In this document: one piece after another, positions 61,832 through 64,000 of the stretch
Layout of the letters: every line of letters begins with the position of its first letter
Position numbering within the stretch: the first letter of the stretch is position 1
NCBI RefSeq assembly: GCF_020833685.1
Contig: NZ_JACKZY010000001.1
Location: 1,066,578 to 1,130,577, forward strand
Direction: 5' to 3'
Origin: Nitratireductor sp. B36
GTDB lineage: Bacteria; Pseudomonadota; Alphaproteobacteria; Rhizobiales; Rhizobiaceae
Length of the DNA stretch: 64,000 nt
Position numbers and translations under genes: made by a program
The notes under the pieces: model-generated
Seen by the model: only the letters and a program-made list of their open reading frames with translations
Told to the model about the DNA's origin: nothing
The model's database searches: none

Positions 61832-62167
61832 CTATGCCCCGACGACGACTGCCAGGGACTTCAGGATGTTCCAGGGATCAAGCGCACTGAACAAGACTGC
61901 GGACACCGCCGAAATCAGCGTCCAGGCGATCATCAGGCGGGTCAGTATCGAACCACTGTCGATCCGGTATGCCCGCCTCGAGAGCCATACATTCACGCCG
62001 ATGACGGTTATCACGAAGATGAAGGACAACGTGATGCCCAGCCATTGAGGCGCGGTGGTGTAAAGCGCATCAAAAACTGACTTTAACAACCACGCCAGGA
62101 TGGAAATCCCGACAAGATTGAATACCGCGAAAATAAGCGCCGTGCGCTTGAGAGGGGTCAGTGCCAT
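61832..62167 (-). CDS. small integral membrane protein
   Basis: 111 aa with three hydrophobic segments (LIFAVFNLVGISILAWLL, ITLSFIFVITVIGVNVWL, LMIAWTLISAVSAVLF). No family recognised. It lies 3 bp after the fumarylacetoacetase-family gene and 24 bp before the MBL gene, in the same direction, so it is part of the operon; a transport or anchoring role would be a guess. Confidence 0.7.
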   Translation of the reverse strand: MALTPLKRTALIFAVFNLVGISILAWLLKSVFDALYTTAPQWLGITLSFIFVITVIGVNVWLSRRAYRIDSGSILTRLMIAWTLISAVSAVLFSALDPWNILKSLAVVVGA

Positions 62168-62170
62168 TCT

Positions 62171-63187
62171 TTAGGGCTCCTGATATTCCTCGACGCGTTG
62201 TTCGATCGCACCGAAGATGGAATGGCCCCCACTGTCTTTCATCTCGATACGCACCGTATCCCCAAAGCGCAAGAAAGGCGTCTTCGGTTTACCGTGTGTT
62301 ATCGTCTCGATCATGCGGATTTCGGCAATACAGGAATAACCGACACCACCTTCCTCGACCGGTTTGCCCGGGCCCCCATCGAGCTTGTTTGAAACCGTGC
62401 CCGAACCGATGATCGCGCCGGCGCAGAGCGGGCGGGTCTTGGCGGCATGGGCAATCAGCGTCGGAAAATCGAAGGTCATGTCGATGCCCGCATCGGCCCT
62501 GCCAAAGGGTTTACCGTTATAATCCACACAGAGCGGCAGCGAGACCTTGCCGCCATCCCATGCATCGCCGAGTTCATCAGGCGTTACCGCAACCGGCGAG
62601 AAGGCCGAAGACGGCTTCGACTGGAAGAAGCCGAAGCCCTTGCCGAGCTCCGCCGGAATCAGCCCGCGCAGCGATACGTCGTTCACCAGCATCACCAGTC
62701 GGATCGCATCCCGCGCCTGTTCCTTTGTCGCGCCCATCGGCACGTCGTCGACGATGACCGCCACTTCGCCTTCCATGTCGATGCCCCAGGCCTCGTCAGC
62801 CATGCGAATGGGGTCGCGTGGTGCCAGAAAAGCATCCGACCCGCCCTGATACATCAGCGGATCTTCCCAGAAACTCGAAGGCATCTCCGCCCCACGCGCC
62901 TTGCGTACCAGCTCCACGTGATTGACGTAGGCCGAGCCGTCCGCCCACTGATAGGCGCGCGGCAATGGCGAATGCGCATCATGCTCGTGAAAGCGTTCGG
63001 CAGGCACCGAGCCGTGCTCCAGGCTTTCGGAAAGGGCTGCCAGATGCGGCGCGATGCGCGCCCAGTCGTCCAGTGCCGCCTGCAGCGTCGGCGCAAGGAA
63101 GGATGCGTCCGTGCAGCGTGTCAGATCACGGGAGACGACAACCAGCCTCCCGTCGCGCGTTCCGTTCTTGAGCGTGGCGAGTTTCAT
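62171..63187 (-). CDS. fumarylacetoacetate hydrolase family protein
   Basis: 338 aa. Metal-binding core of the FAH fold is visible: E-x-E-type in WGIDMEGEVAVIVDDV, NDVSLRGLIPAELGKGFGFFQSKPSS, and GSGTVSNK. In the tyrosine pathway this enzyme cleaves fumarylacetoacetate to fumarate and acetoacetate; directly downstream of hmgA that is the probable role. No maleylacetoacetate isomerase gene appears in the window. Confidence 0.88.
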   Translation of the reverse strand: MKLATLKNGTRDGRLVVVSRDLTRCTDASFLAPTLQAALDDWARIAPHLAALSESLEHGSVPAERFHEHDAHSPLPRAYQWADGSAYVNHVELVRKARGAEMPSSFWEDPLMYQGGSDAFLAPRDPIRMADEAWGIDMEGEVAVIVDDVPMGATKEQARDAIRLVMLVNDVSLRGLIPAELGKGFGFFQSKPSSAFSPVAVTPDELGDAWDGGKVSLPLCVDYNGKPFGRADAGIDMTFDFPTLIAHAAKTRPLCAGAIIGSGTVSNKLDGGPGKPVEEGGVGYSCIAEIRMIETITHGKPKTPFLRFGDTVRIEMKDSGGHSIFGAIEQRVEEYQEP

Positions 63188-63278
63188 GCAGTGTCCTTTA
63201 TGCGTTGGGGGAGACGCGCAATCGGCGCAGGTCCAGCGAACCGGCGCCGATCATATCTTTTGTGGCCGCTCCGGTCGA

Positions 63279-64000
63279 TCAGGACCAGTCGCCTTCCGGC
63301 GTGCCGTTGAAACGCTTCTTCAGATCCTTCCAGCAGTCGATGTAGTTCTCCTGCAGCGTGTCCGTTTCAGCGGCGTAGCGCGTCAGATGCTGGGGAAAGC
63401 GTGTCTCGAACATGAAGGCCATGGTCTCTTCCAGCTTGACCGGCTTCAGATCCGCCTGGCTCGCCTTCTCGAAGCCGAAGGCGTCCGGCCCGTGCGGAAG
63501 CATCATGTTGTGCAGTGAGGCGCCGCCCGGCACAAAGCCCTCTTCCTTGGCGTCATACTGGCCTTTTATCAGCCCCATGAACTCGCTCATGATGTTGCGG
63601 TGATACCAGGGCGGGCGGAATGTGTGTTCGGCCACCATCCAGCGCGGCGGGAAGATCACGAAGTCGATATTGGCCGTTCCCTCTTCGCCCGAGGGGGCCG
63701 TCAGCACGGTGAAAATCGATGGATCGGGATGGTCGAACAGGATCGCACCGACCGGTGAGAAGGTAGAAAGATCATACTTATAGGGCGCGTAATTGCCGTG
63801 CCAGGCCACCACGTCCAGCGGCGAATGATCGATCTCGGTCACATGGAACTGGCCGCACCATTTCACGAACAGCCGGCAGGGCTTTTCCTTTTCCTCATAC
63901 CAGGCGACCGGCGTCTTGAAATCGCGCGGGTTGGCGAGGCAGTTCGCGCCGATTGGCCCACGATCCGGCAGAGTGAACTTGGCGCCGTAATTTTCACACA
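63279..64000 (-). CDS. hmgA: homogentisate 1,2-dioxygenase (5' end outside window)
   Basis: The visible C-terminal ~240 residues read to the window edge with no start inside it (an internal Met at 63866 is not the start). Cupin-type dioxygenase core with the catalytic His in [16 protein letters not shown], iron ligands H and E in [12 protein letters not shown] and the later His in [10 protein letters not shown]. Opens homogentisate to maleylacetoacetate. First visible gene of the leftward hmgA operon, with a 91-bp gap to the FAH gene. Confidence 0.95.
   Translation of the reverse strand, partial: CENYGAKFTLPDRGPIGANCLANPRDFKTPVAWYEEKEKPCRLFVKWCGQFHVTEIDHSPLDVVAWHGNYAPYKYDLSTFSPVGAILFDHPDPSIFTVLTAPSGEEGTANIDFVIFPPRWMVAEHTFRPPWYHRNIMSEFMGLIKGQYDAKEEGFVPGGASLHNMMLPHGPDAFGFEKASQADLKPVKLEETMAFMFETRFPQHLTRYAAETDTLQENYIDCWKDLKKRFNGTPEGDWS

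Overview
The window looks like a chromosomal segment of a GC-rich alphaproteobacterium, most likely Hyphomicrobiales (rhizobia-like). The evidence is a complete fixLJ/fixK-ccoNOQP-ccoGHIS hypoxia block with FNR/FixK boxes, several binding-protein importers, and a palindromic intergenic repeat of the kind common in rhizobial genomes (60.65-60.80 kb). No rRNA, tRNA, IS element, phage gene or CRISPR array was seen. Both ends cut a gene: a VOC dioxygenase on the left and homogentisate dioxygenase on the right.

1-12.4 kb: an aromatic-acid catabolism island. A leftward operon encodes a small HTH-like protein, an SsuABC-type importer, a Rieske oxygenase, an SDR, an alpha/beta hydrolase and an extradiol-type dioxygenase. 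A flavin monooxygenase diverges from it. Next come a bicupin protein, an IclR regulator and a second SsuABC-type importer. Three copies of one composite operator (TTGAAC-N5-GTTC-N6-GAAC) sit 15-18 nt before the first start codon of each of the three main transcription units.

12.5-23.6 kb: a LuxR-type regulator followed by an operon for a peptide-type ABC importer, a HyuA-like hydantoinase-family ATPase and two tandem DUF917 proteins. It reads as uptake and opening of a cyclic amide or (thio)hydantoin.

23.6-32.5 kb: a surface polysaccharide locus with three galactofuranosyltransferase-like GT2 proteins, UDP-galactopyranose mutase, a Wzm/Wzt-type exporter, a nucleotide-diphospho-sugar transferase-like protein and a sulfotransferase. 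The last two are AT-rich and look imported.

32.8-46.6 kb: the oxygen-sensing and cbb3 oxidase block. It holds fixK, a receiver-only protein resembling FixT in arrangement, fixJ, fixL, a DUF6455 protein, hemN, ccoNOQP and ccoGHIS. FNR/FixK boxes lie before the receiver gene, the DUF6455 gene, hemN/ccoN and ccoG.

46.7-51.4 kb: OsmC protein, 3-oxoadipate enol-lactonase, a fused FadB-like beta-oxidation enzyme, a split YeeE/YedE sulfur transporter and a small Blh-like phosphatase/sulfurtransferase-fold protein.

51.4-64 kb: tyrosine/homogentisate catabolism. It contains a TRAP transporter, an Lrp regulator, hpd, a Tat-exported flavin amine oxidase paired with a cytochrome c, a flavin monooxygenase with a DUF2783 partner, an atypical metallo-beta-lactamase-fold protein, a small membrane protein, a fumarylacetoacetase-family enzyme and hmgA.
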